Counted from the first letter of the stretch, positions 45,159 through 54,611 are shown. The stretch is 64,000 nucleotides of DNA from Gemmata massiliana (GCF_901538265.1 NZ_LR593886.1:8515738-8579737), one strand, 5' to 3'. Notes: generated by a model not told the origin, from the letters alone. Translations and numbers: made by a program.

Positions 45159-46108
45159 GCCCGCTCTCCCGTTTCGCACTCTTCCGAACGCAGTGCTCGC
45201 TCCAGCGCGCCCGCGGGCGTGCGGAACGATTCCAGTTCAAGCCCTTCCACCAACAGCGCCGCAAGCGCGGTACCGAGCTGTTCGCTCGTGTCCGCAGAAA
45301 GGCGCAACCGGCGACCGGTAATCTCCAGTTCCACGCGCGCGTTGAGGCGCTGACGGATCGCCCGTTCGAGGTACTTGGGCGGGCGCGTGCGGAGGTGCCC
45401 GTACAAAACAGCGCGATCGATTCGGTGCGTGTGGAGCAGTTCCGCCGGCGGACCACTCGCGGCGAGCCGTCCGCCCTCCAAAACCGCGATGCGATCGCAT
45501 CCCGCTTCGGCTTCGTCCATGTGGTGCGTGGTGAGCAGGATCGCGTGCCCGTCGTCCCGGAATCGCGTGAGATCGGCGAAAAGAGCGTCGCGGCTCGCGG
45601 GATCGAGCGACGCGGTCGGTTCATCGAGGAGCAGTACGGGCGGGTCATGGAGCAGCGCAACTGCGAGATTCAAGCGCTGCCTCATACCGCCGGAAAATGC
45701 GGAAACGCGGTCCTGGGCGCGATCGGTGAGTTTCACGCGAGCAAGCGCCCGAGTTACGCGCCGGCGCAAGTCGTGACCGGTCAGGCCGTATAGTTGGCCG
45801 AAGAACGTGAGATTGGCCGCGGCCGTGAGTTCTTCGTAAACAGCCGGTTCTTGCGGAACCAACCCGACGCGCTGGGCGAACCCGACCGGGTCCGCGGTCC
45901 GCGTGTGCTCGTCAACTGTAACCGTGCCACCTACCGGGTCGAGTACACCTGCGGCGACCGCGAGCGTGGTGCTCTTACCGGACCCGTTCGGGCCGAGCAG
46001 ACCGACGATTTCCCCGCGCCGAACGTCGAGTGACACGCGCTCGATGGCGGTGCGCGCACCGTAGCGCACGGTCACGTCAACGAGGCTAAGGGCCACCGGC
46101 AGCGGCAT
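45155..46108 (-). CDS. ABC transporter ATP-binding protein
   Basis: 317 residues. ABC motifs: Walker A LLGPNGSGKSTTLAVAAG, Q-loop VGLVPQEPAVYEEL, signature FSGGMRQRLNLAVALL, Walker B VLLLDEPTASLDP, switch LLTTHHMDEAE. The C-terminal about 90 residues form an extra domain of DrrA/NatA type. Drives the ABC-2 permease whose start overlaps this gene's stop by 4 bases. Confidence 0.92.
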   Translation of the reverse strand: MPLPVALSLVDVTVRYGARTAIERVSLDVRRGEIVGLLGPNGSGKSTTLAVAAGVLDPVGGTVTVDEHTRTADPVGFAQRVGLVPQEPAVYEELTAAANLTFFGQLYGLTGHDLRRRVTRALARVKLTDRAQDRVSAFSGGMRQRLNLAVALLHDPPVLLLDEPTASLDPASRDALFADLTRFRDDGHAILLTTHHMDEAEAGCDRIAVLEGGRLAASGPPAELLHTHRIDRAVLYGHLRTRPPKYLERAIRQRLNARVELEITGRRLRLSADTSEQLGTALAALLVEGLELESFRTPAGALERALRSEECETGERA

Positions 46109-46186
46109 GTGTGAACCCCGGCTTAGAAGCTTTAGTGGCCGGGGAATAGCGACGGGTCAAAAGAGTTGCAAGGCGAACGGCGCCGG

Positions 46187-46767
46187 TCAGCGTTTGAGTT
46201 CTTCGACGCGCACGCGGACGTCCTTGAATTGAGCATCCTGTTTGTTGGGAACGATCTCAACGACCACGTCACGGAACCCAGCTTTTTCGAGTTTGATGCG
46301 AGCCTCTTCCAACACGGGGTAGCGCAGCACCTCACCGGGACGAATGCCGATCATATCGAGAATTCTCTTCTCGTCTTTCTCAGCGGTCCCTCAAGAAGAA
46401 TGCGCCCCACACGGTCCGGCTCTCCGGGCTTCACATCCTTCGGTGTAACACCCAGTTTCTGAAGTCGTTCGGTTTGTAACTGGAGCCTCTTGCGAAGAAC
46501 GGCCTTCAGTTCCTGTTCCTTCTTCTCCAAATCGGCCTTTTGTGCGTGCAGGCGTTCCAGTTCGGCAATCAGGTCGTCGACCGTTTTTTCCAACGGAATT
46601 GGCGGCAGAGGAACCGGCGGGAAACCGGGCAACGGAAGTCCCGTCGGAGGGATCAGTGGACTGCCCGGGTTCGGGATCGGCTGTGGCGCCGGTTGCTGCG
46701 CACGCACCTCGCCACAGACGTACAGTAAGCCGACCGACACGAGTAACGCTCGGGTGCTCACGTTCAC
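46187..46767 (-). pseudogene. POTRA-domain exported protein, frameshifted
   Basis: From ATG 46767: signal peptide, Pro-rich segment (IPNPGSPLIPPTGLPLPGF), a coiled coil (DDLIAELERLHAQKADLEKK onward), then DRVGRILLEG, the start of a POTRA domain. The frame then leaves the family and stops at 46351. The other frame reads AEKDEKRILDMIGIRPGEVL, then RYPVLEEARIKLEKAGF and VRVRVEELKR, stop at 46187: the rest of the same POTRA. One base appears to be missing at about 46382-46391. In present form the second part could start at ATG 46354, overlapping the first stop (ATGA). POTRA domains act in outer-membrane assembly, mostly N-terminal to beta-barrels; here no barrel follows. Confidence 0.75.
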
Positions 46768-46941
46768 CTCCTCGGTTAGACAGCGCGGAGGTTAATCGTG
46801 CGCAAAGGAGACGGTCAAGTGCGACCCAGAAAAAGCGCGGCGCGGAGTTCGGAATGTGGAACGGAAGACGGGGAAGAAGCGCGATCGGAGCAGGCATAGC
46901 GTTTCGGCTTTCACTCCGCGTTCCGCGCTCCACACTCCGCG

Positions 46942-47334
46942 TTACCCAAACGGATCGGGGTTATCGTCGAACCGTTCGAGATCGCGGTCGGACCAGCCGA
47001 AGTGGTGAGCAATTTCGTGAACGACGGTTTTTCGGATCTCGATCTGCAACTCGTGCGGATCGGGAAAATCGTCTTCGAGCGGGTTGCGGAAGATCAGGAT
47101 GCGGTTCGGGTTCTCCAGCATTTCACTGGCTTGCACGCCCTCCATCGGCATGAAGTACCCGTACAGTGAATCGCCCGCCTCGATCTCCTCGTCCGTGAAC
47201 CCCGCGTCCCGCAGGAACTCGACCGACGGCTCCTCTTCCACGTCGATGACGACGTTTTCGAGGTGCTGCTTGATCTCGTCCGGCAGCGAATCAATGGCGC
47301 TACGAACGACGGCCGCGAACTTCTTCATGCTCAT
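46942..47334 (-). CDS. Zincin-like metallopeptidase family protein
   Basis: 130 residues from ATG 47334 (AAGGG 7 bases upstream; further in-frame ATGs at 47340 and 47328). The zinc-binding site is HEIAHHFG (HExxHHFG), followed by WSDRDLERF, the hallmark of the small bacterial metallopeptidase family PF06262. The N-terminal half FAAVVRSAIDSLPDEIKQHL, ENVVIDVEEEPS, GYFMPMEGVQ also matches. Cytoplasmic; substrate unknown. An imperfect inverted repeat lies just downstream (about 46833-46941). Confidence 0.9.
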   Translation of the reverse strand: MSMKKFAAVVRSAIDSLPDEIKQHLENVVIDVEEEPSVEFLRDAGFTDEEIEAGDSLYGYFMPMEGVQASEMLENPNRILIFRNPLEDDFPDPHELQIEIRKTVVHEIAHHFGWSDRDLERFDDNPDPFG

Positions 47335-47371
47335 GCCCATGCCCTTATACTCGCGGAAGCACGGGCGCGGG

Positions 47372-48631
47372 TCAACCGAACGGATCGGGTACCACGAACA
47401 CAACCGCGGCGCCGAACTTCTTCACCAGTGCGGCACGGCTCTCGGGGCTCAGTGAGTCTCGGTCGAGCACAAGGGCGGTCAGATCCGGTGGCACCGGGGC
47501 ATTGAGCAGGTGCTTCACACCGATATGAGAAAGCGAGTTCCGCCGCAGGACCACTTCCACCAAGTTCTCCCACCACTTCGCCTGGGTAACGTGTCGAACG
47601 CCCTTGTCTCCGATGTGGCACCCGGACAAATCAATCGCGCGCAGCGCGGTCAACGAGTGCGTCAGCGAGAGCACCTTCACCGCGCGTGGGGTGAGCGCGT
47701 TGCCGTGAAGTGTCAGTCGGCGCAAGTTCGTGAGGCGGTCGCTGCGTGCGAACGCCTCTAATCCGTCCGGGCGCATCCCCACGCTAATGAGCGTGAGATC
47801 GCGGAGTCCAGGTGGAAGCGTACCAGCCAGTACACGCAGCCCGTCGTCCGACAGCGGTTCGTTGACAAAATGGAGTTCCGCCAGTTTGTGCGCAATCGGG
47901 CCATCGAACAGCCTACGCAACGAATCTGCCGCGAGCCCCATAACGGAGAACGAGAGTCGTTCAAGTGAAGGGCCGGTGTTGAGCGCGTCGAGAAGTGCGT
48001 CCCGCGATTCGTACCCCATGTGAAAGTGTAGCCCGCGAACAGCTCGACCGAGGTACGAGCGGAACAGGTCTTCGATGACCTCCGGCATTCCGGCGCCACT
48101 CGCGCGGTTGAAATGCAGATCGGTGACACGCTCGATACCCACCGCATCACGTATGGCGAACAATGGCTCGATGGGGCTGATAGCGAACACGATCTCCCGC
48201 AGACGGCTCAAGCGATCGGACTCTGCTACATGGCGCCAGTCATCGAGAAGGGCGCCGCGCAAGGTCACCTTCCCAATCGGTGCGCGATCGAACAGCGGAG
48301 TGATGCGTGCGTCCCATTCCGACGCCATCAGAACGTCGATCCACCAACCGAACCCGCGACGGAACGGGGCCGGCGCCCACTCAACAGCCGAGGAAAGCTT
48401 CGGAAGCGTGGGGCGAAACGCTTCGCCGTTCAGCACGTTCGGTTCGCGCCATTTGCACCGGACCGCGAACGGCTCCCACGGCGCGGTGTGCGCGAGTTCG
48501 ACCTGCGCGCGGATGAAAGCCGCGTGCGCGGGTTCGTCGTGTTCGTCCAGGTAGTCCGCGAATATGAGTCGCGGGGTGTCCTCATCGGGCTGGTCACAGA
48601 TGGCGCTCACGAGCGCGTCGCGGTCAGACAT
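47372..48631 (-). CDS. TIGR02996-domain leucine-rich repeat protein (paralogue 1)
   Basis: 419 residues. N-terminal TIGR02996 domain (about 1-50): DALVSAICDQPDEDTPRLIF, ADYLDEHDEPAHAAFIRAQV. Then an aromatic linker APFRRGFGWWIDV found in all four paralogues, and leucine-rich repeats (about 130-400) of the ribonuclease-inhibitor type, e.g. LTNLRRLTLHGNALTPRAVK, LTALRAIDLSGCHIGDKGVR. C-terminus KKFGAAVVFV. No signal peptide. Probably a protein-interaction scaffold; function unknown. First from the left of four tandem minus-strand copies. Confidence 0.85.
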   Translation of the reverse strand: MSDRDALVSAICDQPDEDTPRLIFADYLDEHDEPAHAAFIRAQVELAHTAPWEPFAVRCKWREPNVLNGEAFRPTLPKLSSAVEWAPAPFRRGFGWWIDVLMASEWDARITPLFDRAPIGKVTLRGALLDDWRHVAESDRLSRLREIVFAISPIEPLFAIRDAVGIERVTDLHFNRASGAGMPEVIEDLFRSYLGRAVRGLHFHMGYESRDALLDALNTGPSLERLSFSVMGLAADSLRRLFDGPIAHKLAELHFVNEPLSDDGLRVLAGTLPPGLRDLTLISVGMRPDGLEAFARSDRLTNLRRLTLHGNALTPRAVKVLSLTHSLTALRAIDLSGCHIGDKGVRHVTQAKWWENLVEVVLRRNSLSHIGVKHLLNAPVPPDLTALVLDRDSLSPESRAALVKKFGAAVVFVVPDPFG

Positions 48632-48664
48632 GGAGGCATTTTACTCGCGACACGGCACAAAAAA

Positions 48665-49915
48665 TCACGCACGCACGCGGTCGCCCATTTTTGCCTTGAG
48701 CAACTCTTTCGACTCTCCGGACGCGGGTGAACCGGTCAGATCGAGGAACACCAGCCCGTCGGCGAGCGGAGATTCGAGGATCGCCAACACGCCCTCGTCC
48801 CCAACCATGCAATAGCTGAGATTCAGAACAAGTAGCCCCGCGAAGTGGGGCGACCGGGCGATTGCGATCGCGCCGGCGTTTCCGATAGCATTCGAGGCCA
48901 GATCAAGAACGCGCAGGTTGCTCACCTCGTAACAGCTCGCGAGTTCGGCAGCGAGCACCGCGTTTACGCCGTTTTGCCGGTACACGAGCCGACGTAACCG
49001 CGACAGAGTAAGCGACGTCGACAGTACGCGCAGCCCGGCCGGTCCTGCCGCAGTTTCACTCAGGTCGAGATCGTGCAAATGTTCGAGCGGTAACCGAGCA
49101 ACCGCTTCGTGCAGGCCCGTAGCGCCCGATCGATTACCACTCAGTCGCAAGCGCTCGACACCAACAACCGCAGATGCGGTAAGCAGGCGCCGCACGTCCT
49201 CGCCGGTCAATCCCGACCGGGCAAACGACAATTCGCGAAGGCGAACCGGTCCGGCGGAATCCGCAATCGCGCGCACAACGAGCGGCCCACCCGCCACGCT
49301 ATCCAGTTCCAGGCGCGCGAGTCGTGGAAACAAAGGAGAATGCAGTAACGAGCCGACCGCGTCGGGCGACAGCCCGTTGTCGCTCGCGTTCAGTTCTTCG
49401 AGGACCGGCGCATCGGCGAGTCGCGCCACTACGCGCTCGGGCAGGTGGGCGCGATGCACTCGCAGCCCCCGCAATCGGGCGAAGTGCGGTGACCGGAATA
49501 ATTCGCCTGCCGCACCGTCATTGCTTGCAAATGCGAGTGTCGCGACCGGAGTTTCGGCAAACAGGCGGTCGGCTTGAGCCAGAAATTGCCGCGGGTTCAA
49601 GCGAATGCCCCACGGGAACCCGCGGCGCAAGAGCGGCCCGTTCAGCAGCTCAGTAACCCACGGAAGGCGACGTACCCACCCATCCCCCTCGCGGCGTGGT
49701 TTCTCGATCAGCCCCCACCGCAGGCGTTCGGGCGCGAACTCATCAAGGTGGGACATCGCGATGTCACCGCGAATAAAAGCGGCCCGGTCACGCGCGCCGA
49801 CCGGATCAGGGAGCGCGCTCGCGTTCTCGTCGAGCCAGTCCGCGAACATGAGGCGCGGAGTATCGTCCGCCGAGTTCGCGCAGATCGCACGCAATAGAGC
49901 GTCGTGATCGGTCAT
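48665..49915 (-). CDS. TIGR02996-domain leucine-rich repeat protein (paralogue 2)
   Basis: 416 residues. TIGR02996 domain DALLRAICANSADDTPRLMF, ADWLDENASALP, AAFIRGDIAM at the N-terminus, linker GPLLRRGFPWGIRL, then LRRs such as VLEELNASDNGLSPDAVGSL, LRVLDLASNAIGNAGAIAIA and LLVLNLSYCMVGDEGVLAIL. It diverges strongly from its neighbours except in the N-terminal domain and LRR consensus. Spacing to paralogue 1 is 33 bases, to paralogue 3 24 bases. Confidence 0.85.
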   Translation of the reverse strand: MTDHDALLRAICANSADDTPRLMFADWLDENASALPDPVGARDRAAFIRGDIAMSHLDEFAPERLRWGLIEKPRREGDGWVRRLPWVTELLNGPLLRRGFPWGIRLNPRQFLAQADRLFAETPVATLAFASNDGAAGELFRSPHFARLRGLRVHRAHLPERVVARLADAPVLEELNASDNGLSPDAVGSLLHSPLFPRLARLELDSVAGGPLVVRAIADSAGPVRLRELSFARSGLTGEDVRRLLTASAVVGVERLRLSGNRSGATGLHEAVARLPLEHLHDLDLSETAAGPAGLRVLSTSLTLSRLRRLVYRQNGVNAVLAAELASCYEVSNLRVLDLASNAIGNAGAIAIARSPHFAGLLVLNLSYCMVGDEGVLAILESPLADGLVFLDLTGSPASGESKELLKAKMGDRVRA

Positions 49916-49939
49916 TCGCAGGGTGGAATGCGTTGTGCG

Positions 49940-51181
49940 TTAGAGGAAAACGCGGTCGCCGAAGCGTTTCCGCAAGCGCCCCACCGGAGCGGGGTCGATC
50001 GCGTTACCGTAGAGATTGAGGTACATCAGGTTGCTCAAGTGTTCGCTGCGAGCCAGTGCTTCGGCACCCGCGTCCCCAATGTGTGCTTCCGCGACATCGA
50101 GCACCAGTAATCCCACAAGATTCGCACTTTTCGCAAGCGACTCCGCGCCACGGTCCCCGACTCGGTTTTCGTGCAAATTGAGGACACGCAGGTTCGAGGC
50201 AGGCGCACCCGCGATCCACGTCGCGGCCGTCGAAGCGAGATTATTGCCGCCGAGCGAAAGGCTCCGCAATTCGGGGAAGAAGCCGGCGCCGACCAGTGCC
50301 GCGACGCCCTCAACGGTTGGTCGAGTTCGCAAAAGGTGTAAGGCGCGCAAGTTGGGAAGTGTTGCACCGGAGAGCACGGTCAAACCTTCTGCACCAAGGT
50401 TGTTATCGCTCAGATCAAGTTCTTCAATAGTTCCCAGTACGGCAGATGCAGTGAGTCGGTCAAGCGATTCGGCCGTAAGTCGGTTACTCGACAAATCGAG
50501 ACGCTTGAGTTTGGGCGGTGCGGCGAGTCGAGATAGTTCACCAACGAACGAACCGCCCCCGCGTCGATCCTCGTGAACGCTCAAATCCGTAAGCCGACCA
50601 AAAACGCGGCTCCGCACAGTCGCGGCGACGGTCGCGCTAGTGGTCAATTCCGGACCAAGGTGAATTGCAGTTAGTCGCTCGAAATGTTCCGAATCGAGGA
50701 GCCGGCGAACCGCCGGGCCGCTGGCGCCTTGAACGAGAGCCAGATGCCGAATTCGGTTCAACCAGTGGCACGCCGCGAGTTCGGCCGTGTCCACCAACCG
50801 CGTATCCGAGAGTTCGAGCGACTCAATGGGGTACAACTCAAAAAGTTCATCCGCGTTGGCAACGAACGCGGCCCCATTTGTTGCTTGAATTGTCCCCAAC
50901 ATTCCGCGGCGAAACGGATCGCGCCCCCACGAAAGCCCGTCGGGAAGTGACGGTAAGTCTGGAACCCATCGCTCACCAGTCGTTTTTTTCTTTTGGTTGT
51001 GGCGCCGCGCGATCGAAGCCGGGTCGTATTCCGGTATGCGGCTTAGCTCGACGTGCGTGCGGATGAACGTGGCCCGGCGCGGGTCACCGCTCTCTTCGAG
51101 CGCGTCCGCGTAGACCAGACGCAGTGTATCGTCGTCGGGGTTATCGAGAACGGCACGGTAAAGTGCATCGCGGTCATTCAT
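49940..51181 (-). CDS. TIGR02996-domain leucine-rich repeat protein (paralogue 3)
   Basis: 413 residues from ATG 51181 (MNDRDALYRAVLDNPDDDTL), chosen because the TIGR02996 domain starts there; the frame is open 54 bases more. Domain continues RLVYADALEESGDPRRATFI. Linker RDPFRRGMLGTIQA, then at least seven LRRs including LKRLDLSSNRLTAESLDRLT, IEELDLSDNNLGAEGLTVLS and LLVLDVAEAHIGDAGAEALA. C-terminal GRLRKRFGDRVFL resembles that of paralogue 4, so these two are the closest pair. Confidence 0.85.
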   Translation of the reverse strand: MNDRDALYRAVLDNPDDDTLRLVYADALEESGDPRRATFIRTHVELSRIPEYDPASIARRHNQKKKTTGERWVPDLPSLPDGLSWGRDPFRRGMLGTIQATNGAAFVANADELFELYPIESLELSDTRLVDTAELAACHWLNRIRHLALVQGASGPAVRRLLDSEHFERLTAIHLGPELTTSATVAATVRSRVFGRLTDLSVHEDRRGGGSFVGELSRLAAPPKLKRLDLSSNRLTAESLDRLTASAVLGTIEELDLSDNNLGAEGLTVLSGATLPNLRALHLLRTRPTVEGVAALVGAGFFPELRSLSLGGNNLASTAATWIAGAPASNLRVLNLHENRVGDRGAESLAKSANLVGLLVLDVAEAHIGDAGAEALARSEHLSNLMYLNLYGNAIDPAPVGRLRKRFGDRVFL

Positions 51182-51289
51182 GACAAAACGGAACGGGTCC
51201 GGCGAGACAACGTAAACGCGATGAGTTCGGGACACCGCGCGGGCTTGGATTCTGTTCTATCCCGTTATCCCATCGAAAACTCGCCCGCC

Positions 51290-52555
51290 TTACAAGCACA
51301 CGCGGTCCCCGAACCGCTCGATCAGTGCGGCGCGGGCAGCGTCACCGAACGCGCGGCCGGAACGGGTACGCAAGTCGAGCCGAATCAGGTGATTCAGGTG
51401 CGGCGATTCAGCGAGCGCGAGGGCACCCGTGTCACCGATTCCCGTTTCGCACAGATCGAGTTCGAGTAGCCCCGCCAGCGCACTCGATCCGGCGAGACTC
51501 ACGCCCCCGGAATCGTGCACGTGGTTGTTCGAGAGATTCAGTACACGCAGCCCGCGGAATCCGCTGCACGCAGCCACCGCTTTCACGGCTGTCGGCCCCA
51601 GCGCGTTGTGGGACAGGTCGAGCAGGCGCAGCCCCGCCAGCCCACCGGCTTCTGTCAGCGCCTTCACCCCGGGCACGCCGGGCCGCGTTCGGCTGAGGTT
51701 CAGCGTGCGCAGGCCGCGAACGATTCCACTCTCGGCGAGCTCCCTGATTCCCTCCCCAGCGAGCGGGTTGTCGCTCACATCCAAGTGTTGAAGATCCTGA
51801 AGCGCGGGGAGCCGAAATAGAGCTTCGGCGTCGTTGCGGTCCACGCGATTGTTCGGAAGTGACAACCGCGATAGTTCCCCCGCACTCGGGGCCGCACCGA
51901 GCGCGTCGATCAGTAGGGCAGGCGGGAAATTGTTCGCGCTCAATTCGAGTGCTTTCAGGCGACCGAATAGTGGTGACGCGGCTAGCGCACCCAATCCCTC
52001 CGAGGAGATGCTCTCGAACTCGAATCCGAGTTCCGTGACGTTGCTTATGTGCGGGGACTCAGCGAGTCGAGCGACATCGGTCGGACCGAACCAACCGGTA
52101 GAAAACGTGAGCCGGTGCAGCCGGGTCAGGTGAGGCCATTCGGAGAGTGAGGCGAGGTCGGGGCGGTCGCGCGGGTCCAAATCAATGGCCTGAATCGGGG
52201 CCATATCGAACACCGCGTCGCCGCTTTCCAGGAACGCGGCCAGCGACCGCACGCCGATTTTCCACGGAAACCCGCGGCGGAACTCGAACCGATTCCACTC
52301 GCACCCGGGGGACGGTGGTTTCGGGAGCTGTTCGGTCATGCACCAACCGGTCGCCACGGCAGGGTCGTGCTGGCGCACGCTCACCCAGCCCGGGTCGTAG
52401 GCGGGAAGGCGCGCGAGGGCAATCTGCGTGCGAATGAACGCGGCGCGCCGGTTCTCGCCGTTCTCATCAATGAGATCGGCAAAGGCGAGGCGGGGAGTGT
52501 CCTCGTCCGGGTGCGCGCAGATGGCGCGGTACAGTGCATCGTGCGAGCTGGTCAT
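51290..52555 (-). CDS. TIGR02996-domain leucine-rich repeat protein (paralogue 4)
   Basis: 421 residues from ATG 52555 (MTSSHDALYRAICAHPDEDT). TIGR02996 domain PRLAFADLIDENGENRRAAF, linker FRRGFPWKIGVRSL, and LRRs such as LQHLDVSDNPLAGEGIRELA, LRLLDLSHNALGPTAVKAVA and LRVLNLSNNHVHDSGGVSLA. Ends in ERFGDRVCL. First transcribed gene of the array; the divergent region before the CNNM gene should hold its promoter. Confidence 0.85.
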   Translation of the reverse strand: MTSSHDALYRAICAHPDEDTPRLAFADLIDENGENRRAAFIRTQIALARLPAYDPGWVSVRQHDPAVATGWCMTEQLPKPPSPGCEWNRFEFRRGFPWKIGVRSLAAFLESGDAVFDMAPIQAIDLDPRDRPDLASLSEWPHLTRLHRLTFSTGWFGPTDVARLAESPHISNVTELGFEFESISSEGLGALAASPLFGRLKALELSANNFPPALLIDALGAAPSAGELSRLSLPNNRVDRNDAEALFRLPALQDLQHLDVSDNPLAGEGIRELAESGIVRGLRTLNLSRTRPGVPGVKALTEAGGLAGLRLLDLSHNALGPTAVKAVAACSGFRGLRVLNLSNNHVHDSGGVSLAGSSALAGLLELDLCETGIGDTGALALAESPHLNHLIRLDLRTRSGRAFGDAARAALIERFGDRVCL

Positions 52556-52908
52556 CGGCTCCAGTTCGTCCTCCGTGGCGATTCCACCAGCGCAGTCTAC
52601 GCGGGCCGCACCACCCGCGCCTATGCCAGTGGCGGAACTGGTTCCGCTCACGAGTCAAGATGGGATATCGACCGTTTTTGGAGTGCTCCTCGGCATTATT
52701 TCGCTCGGTGGCAATCTGTACGACCCAGTTTTGTAGACATTTCTCCCGGTCCGGCTTCTGTTTCGGTCACTGCGCCGGGCGCGGATAGAATACTCAGCGC
52801 CCGAAGCCACACTGTGCGGTTCCGGGCCGCTTCAAGATTTAGGGAATCTCCAAAGTGGCTGCGTGGTCCGCTGATTCTCTCGCACTTTTGGCCAACGCCG
52901 AGGGCGAG
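52556..52908. other. Divergent promoter region without a gene
   Basis: 353 bases between the TIGR02996 paralogue 4 (minus) and the CNNM-type gene (plus). No coding sequence that I would support and no strong hairpin. It should contain the promoters of both flanking genes, but no clear -35/-10 pair was recognised. The first 54 bases before 52909 could be coding if the GTG at 52855 is used. Confidence 0.4.
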
Positions 52909-54066
52909 ATGAGCCAGACGCTCCTGATCGTGGGGTTGGTCGCGATTCCATTGTTAGTGGCGATCAATGGGTTCTTTGTCGCGGCCGAGTTCGCGCTGGT
53001 CGCGGTCCGCAAAACGCGGGTCGAAGAACTGGTAAACCAGGGGCGCCCCGGCGCCCCTGGTTTACTCGCGGCTGTGAACGACCTGAACCGGAGCGTTGCC
53101 GCGTGCCAGCTCGGGATCACGGTCGCCAGCCTCGCGCTCGGGTTCGTCAGCGAACCGGCCATTCACCGGCTCATTCACCCGCTCCTGTCTGGGCTCCCGG
53201 GTGAGTGGTCGCGGGTACTGTCCATTCTCATCACACTGTCACTCATCACGTACATGCACGTCGTGTTCGGCGAGCAGATGCCGAAACTCGCCGCACTGCA
53301 AGAGAGCGAGTGGGTCGGGTTGTGGGTGGCACGACCGGTGTACCTGTTCGGGCGGGCGATGTCGCCGATCATCCAGCTCATGAACGGGTCGAGTAACTGG
53401 TTCCTCCGGCGCCTGGGCTACCACGGGGACGGTGAGGAGGGCGAGGTTCACACCGTGGACGAATTGCGCCTGTTGGTCGAGGACAGCGAAGAGGCGGGCG
53501 AGATCGACCCGGACGCCGCGGACATGGTGCTGGGTGTGTTCGCGCTTGCGGACAAAGTGGTGCGCGACTGCATGGTGCTGGCCGAAAAGATGGCCGCGCT
53601 CGACGTGTCCACCTCGCCCGACCGGGTGCTCGAAATCGCCCGGCTCGGCGCCCACACGCGCATGCCGGTTTTCGATGGCACGCCGGACAAAATTGTCGGC
53701 ATCGTGAACACGAAGGACTTGTTCTTCCTGTTCAGCACGTCCGGCGCGGTGGTGCTCGAAGACGCACTGTACCCGGCTACGTTCCTCAGCCCCGACGAAC
53801 CGGTCGCGAACGCATTCCGCCTGTTCCGCAAGTCGCACCGCCCGATGGCGATCGTGCGCGACGCGGAAGGGAAAGTGCTGGGGTTGATTACTCTCGAAGA
53901 CGTGCTGGAAGAGATCGTGGGCGACATCGAGGACGAGCACGACGTGCCCGTTCCGAAGCTGAAGCTCGCCCGCCGGCGCACGGTCAGCGCGCCGAACAAG
54001 TCCGGCACCCACCAACCGTTGAAACCGCGCACCCCGGAAACACGCGACAAGCCGGCTGGAAGTTGA
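52909..54066 (+). CDS. CNNM/CorC-HlyC family transporter-like protein (DUF21 + CBS)
   Basis: 385 residues from ATG 52909 (GAGGG upstream); GTG 52855 gives 18 more. DUF21 membrane domain (about 1-165): VAINGFFVAAEFALVAVRKT (the conserved NGFFVAAEF), NDLNRSVAACQLGITVASLA, MHVVFGEQMPKLAALQ. Then EVHTVDELRLLVEDSEEAGE and two CBS domains (about 225-345: THTRMPVFDGTPDKIVGIVN, HRPMAIVRDAEGKVLGLITL). The C-terminal CorC-HlyC domain is missing; instead about 45 basic residues end the protein. Members are implicated in Mg or Co ion transport and resistance. Confidence 0.9.
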   Translation: MSQTLLIVGLVAIPLLVAINGFFVAAEFALVAVRKTRVEELVNQGRPGAPGLLAAVNDLNRSVAACQLGITVASLALGFVSEPAIHRLIHPLLSGLPGEWSRVLSILITLSLITYMHVVFGEQMPKLAALQESEWVGLWVARPVYLFGRAMSPIIQLMNGSSNWFLRRLGYHGDGEEGEVHTVDELRLLVEDSEEAGEIDPDAADMVLGVFALADKVVRDCMVLAEKMAALDVSTSPDRVLEIARLGAHTRMPVFDGTPDKIVGIVNTKDLFFLFSTSGAVVLEDALYPATFLSPDEPVANAFRLFRKSHRPMAIVRDAEGKVLGLITLEDVLEEIVGDIEDEHDVPVPKLKLARRRTVSAPNKSGTHQPLKPRTPETRDKPAGS

Positions 54067-54081
54067 CAAAGAAATGACGGG

Positions 54082-54540
54082 TCACCACCCCGCGTCCTCG
54101 TCGTCGTAGAGCGACGGGCGCTCGTCGATGTCGGCGAGGCTCGCGCCGAGTATCCCGACCTTCACTCCGTGTTTGCGCAGCTCGGCCGTTGCGTACCCGC
54201 TCACCAGCGTGAGGACGAGTAATCCCATACAGGGCACAACCGTCGCGAAACCGAAGACGAGTGCGGCGAACGCGCCCCGCAACTCCCACGACAACAAGAA
54301 AACGAAGATCCCGCCGACGCTGCCGAGTATAAGCGTGAGAACGAACGGGAATTGCATGTTCGGTTCACGTCCCCGCGCCAGGACGGTCAGCGCGATGAAC
54401 CCGGCCCACAGCGCCAGTTGCGCCAGCACGACCGCAATTAGCCACCGGTGGTAACGGGCGATCCGCTTCAACCCTTCGACCGGGCGCTCGTAGCTCGGCC
54501 GGTCGAACTCGTCCCACGCGGCCATGTCCGCTCTCCACAT
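54082..54540 (-). CDS. Small membrane protein of unknown family
   Basis: 152 residues from ATG 54540 (GGGGGAT upstream); ATG 54525 with GGAG is an equally good start. Four hydrophobic segments: LIAVVLAQLALWAGFIALTV, FVLTLILGSVGGIFVFLLSW, AFAALVFGFATVVPCMGLLV and the adjoining LVLTLVSGY. The cytoplasmic tail ADIDERPSLYDDEDAGW is acidic. Convergent with the CNNM gene 15 bases away. No function can be given. Confidence 0.6.
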   Translation of the reverse strand: MWRADMAAWDEFDRPSYERPVEGLKRIARYHRWLIAVVLAQLALWAGFIALTVLARGREPNMQFPFVLTLILGSVGGIFVFLLSWELRGAFAALVFGFATVVPCMGLLVLTLVSGYATAELRKHGVKVGILGASLADIDERPSLYDDEDAGW

Positions 54541-54611
54541 TGCGATCCCCCGTCTCGCCGGATAGGGGGACGGCACCTGTTAAACACACTTCGGAGAGGA
54601 GAGGCCAACAC

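Noticed and set aside
46132-46335. 67-residue minus-strand frame
   Set aside because: It overlaps the second half of the POTRA domain in another frame and reads Arg/Ser/Cys-rich sequence; the POTRA frame is the real one.
46833-46941. Inverted repeat rich in TCCGCG between POTRA and metallopeptidase genes
   Set aside because: Arms match only imperfectly and with variable spacing. It may be a degraded palindromic element, but I could not define ends well enough to list it.
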